Origin: Enoplosus armatus
Lineage: Eukaryota; Chordata; Actinopteri; Centrarchiformes; Enoplosidae
Assembly: GCF_043641665.1 (NCBI RefSeq)
Contig: NC_092196.1
Coordinates: 20,916,319 to 20,980,318 of the forward strand
Length of the DNA stretch: 64,000 nt
Direction of reading: 5' to 3'
How positions within the stretch are numbered: position 1 is the stretch's first letter; the number at the start of each line of letters is the position of its first letter. Below the pieces are notes generated by a model. The model saw only the letters and a program-made list of their open reading frames with translations. It was not told the DNA's origin and searched no databases. A program made the position numbers and the translations under genes. Positions 62,600-64,000 of this stretch are shown piece after piece.

Positions 62600-63852
62600 C
62601 TACGAGAGCACAAAGAGCGAGAAGAGGACAGGTAAGACGGACAGCAGCAGGGGGGCCGAGAGGGAAACCAGGTGAGCGGTCCCGGAGGTGGAACCGTCAC
62701 CCTCGAAGGTGACGAAGCCGGGCTGGTCGCTGCTGATCTGGCTGTTGATCCAGGACTGATACTGGGACACTCGGGCGTAGACTCCCGGGAAGTCTGCCAC
62801 AGCGCAGCCTCTCCCGAAGCTCACCACCCCACCCTGGACCCACCTGGAGCCGCTCTTACTCACCAACGGGCCGCCCGAGTCCCCCTGCACAGACCACACA
62901 TGTCGGTTATATCACCGGCAAACAGTAACGAAGTACATTTACTCACGTGCTGTACTTGGGAACTCATTAAAGGTACTTGTACTTTACTCGAGTGTTTTCT
63001 TCTTCTAATATTTGAGGGAAACCAGCAGCAGCTGTGATGAGCAGACAGACTCACCTGGCAGGAGTCCTTCCCGCCCTCGCTCAGACCGGCACAGACCATG
63101 TTGCTCGTGATTGAACCGTAGGCGGCGTTACACTGAGAGTTGGACACGACGGGAACACTCACCTCCTGCAGCCGCTGAGGGAAAGGAAGAGGAACTGAAG
63201 AGGAAGAGCGCTGTCAAGCCCAGTGTTGTGTGTACCACGGCTGCTATATCTTATTATTATCAGTATTAATAATAATAAAACTTTCCTTCATCACCATGAA
63301 CACACACACTGCAGTTCATCTGGACTCTCACACACACACACACACACACACACACCGTCCTGCTGCCACAAACACTCACTAGAGCTCCACATGAGGATTC
63401 ATCCGCCGCTGAAAATAGTCCCCAACAGATGCACTATTTCCTGCTGTTGGTTTGATAGAAACTCCAGCGAGCAGCTTTTTAATAATGAAAATGAGCTCCA
63501 CCTTCACCAGCTGCAACATTAACTTGATTAATCAATCAGTCACTATTAACAATACATTTAAAAATGACTGAAGAAATTCTCACCGCCACTCTGGATGGTT
63601 CCCCATCCGGTGACCCAGCAGGTCGTCCCGGCGTTGAAGACGCTGCCCTCCGCCGCCAGACACACGGGTCTGATGTAGTCGGTGAACTGCACAGCTGAGG
63701 ACAGCAGCAACAAGGCGATGTCGTTGTTGTTGGGGGTGTCGTCGTAGTCCGGGTGTCTGATGACCCGGGTCACGCTCCGGGACACCTCGTTAAAATTAAA
63801 AAACTGTTGCGTGTCGCGGCCGAGGTAAACGGTGAGCCCGGAGGTGCTGGAG
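62600..63852 (-). CDS. Membrane-anchored trypsin-like serine protease, last three exons (5' end off window)
   Basis: Exons on the minus strand are 63852-63584, 63194-63055 and 62884-62600, with phases matching and a phase-2 intron entering the first. They encode the C-terminal two thirds of an S1 protease: [11 protein letters not shown], Asp102 in [25 protein letters not shown], then [12 protein letters not shown] with Asp189 (trypsin-like specificity for Arg/Lys) and Ser195, and [14 protein letters not shown]. The N-terminal exons with signal peptide, activation site and His57 lie beyond 64000. After the domain, a Gly/Ser-rich spacer ([10 protein letters not shown]) leads into about 25 hydrophobic residues ending at the stop. 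This fits a GPI-anchor signal or a membrane tail, as in testisin and prostasin. It resembles the PRSS27/PRSS21/tryptase group on human 16p13.3; the exact orthologue is not decided. Confidence 0.92.
62925..63015. repeat. GGTGGAAGTAC-type fragment in protease intron
   Basis: AACGAAGTACATTTACTCAC, GTACTTGTACTTTACTCGAG and TAATATTTGAGGGAAA resemble the ends of the dispersed family. Confidence 0.6.
63282..63500. repeat. Dispersed repeat with CA run (copy 4)
   Basis: CATGAACACACACACTGCAG, GGATTCATCCGCCGCTGAAA and ATAGTCCCCAACAGATGCAC match 58430-58545. A CA run at 63326-63357 splits the copy. Confidence 0.75.
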
Positions 63853-64000
63853 CTGAGAGCCAGAAGAGACAACATTAATGATGCGTTAATGATGCTTCTT
63901 AATGTTCTTAATGATCAAATATGATGAACGTGTTCTCGTGGCTGCGTTTGAGGTCATTGTTGAAGCTGGTATTTTATATTACAACACACGAAGGAGCTGA

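Overview
The window is ordinary nuclear DNA of a ray-finned fish, most likely a percomorph teleost. The evidence is split vertebrate genes with GT-AG introns, many CA/TG, TATG and TA microsatellites, and dispersed repeats with the look of teleost transposons, including GGTGGAAGTAC-type elements and GCTAGC/AGCATGCTAA-rich elements. No prokaryotic, plasmid, phage or CRISPR features were seen.

Seven protein-coding genes can be read with exon boundaries. From left to right: the first coding exon of a UBA-like gene (ubald1-type, minus strand, rest off the left edge); foxj1 (plus, two coding exons, master regulator of motile cilia); amdhd2 (plus, 11 coding exons, N-acetylglucosamine-6-phosphate deacetylase); capn15 (plus, 11 coding exons, small-optic-lobes calpain); stub1 (plus, 7 coding exons, the CHIP co-chaperone E3 ligase); jmjd8 (minus, 9 coding exons, tail to tail with stub1); and the last three exons of a membrane-anchored trypsin-like serine protease (minus, 5' exons off the right edge). 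All internal junctions were checked for reading phase and agree. In human, amdhd2, capn15, stub1, jmjd8 and tryptase-like genes lie together on 16p13.3. FOXJ1 is on 17q25, so this is the teleost version of a 16p/17q paralogous block.

Region by region: 1-1.9 kb is the ubald1 start and its promoter. 1.9-8.2 kb is repeat-rich spacer. 8.2-14.5 kb is foxj1 with a recognisable promoter (CCAAT, forkhead site, RFX X-box, TATA). 14.5-27 kb is a large spacer of repeats plus some non-repetitive stretches that may be regulatory. 27.0-31.8 kb is amdhd2. 31.8-38.8 kb holds a candidate promoter and candidate 5' exons, probably of capn15. 38.8-45.7 kb is capn15, 47.2-55.1 kb stub1, 57.2-60.6 kb jmjd8, and 62.6-63.85 kb the protease.

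The most unusual things are tandem repeats that fill or abut functional sites. One capn15 intron is made almost wholly of a 31-bp repeat that carries a branch-point motif in nearly every unit. One stub1 intron is swollen by a 3.1-kb CpG-rich minisatellite. A four-fold 30-bp repeat puts four CCAAT boxes at exact 30-bp spacing just upstream of jmjd8. stub1 also has a 74-bp GC-AG intron, and capn15 has a candidate upstream coding exon starting with an N-myristoylation-type motif. I found no wholly new gene system.
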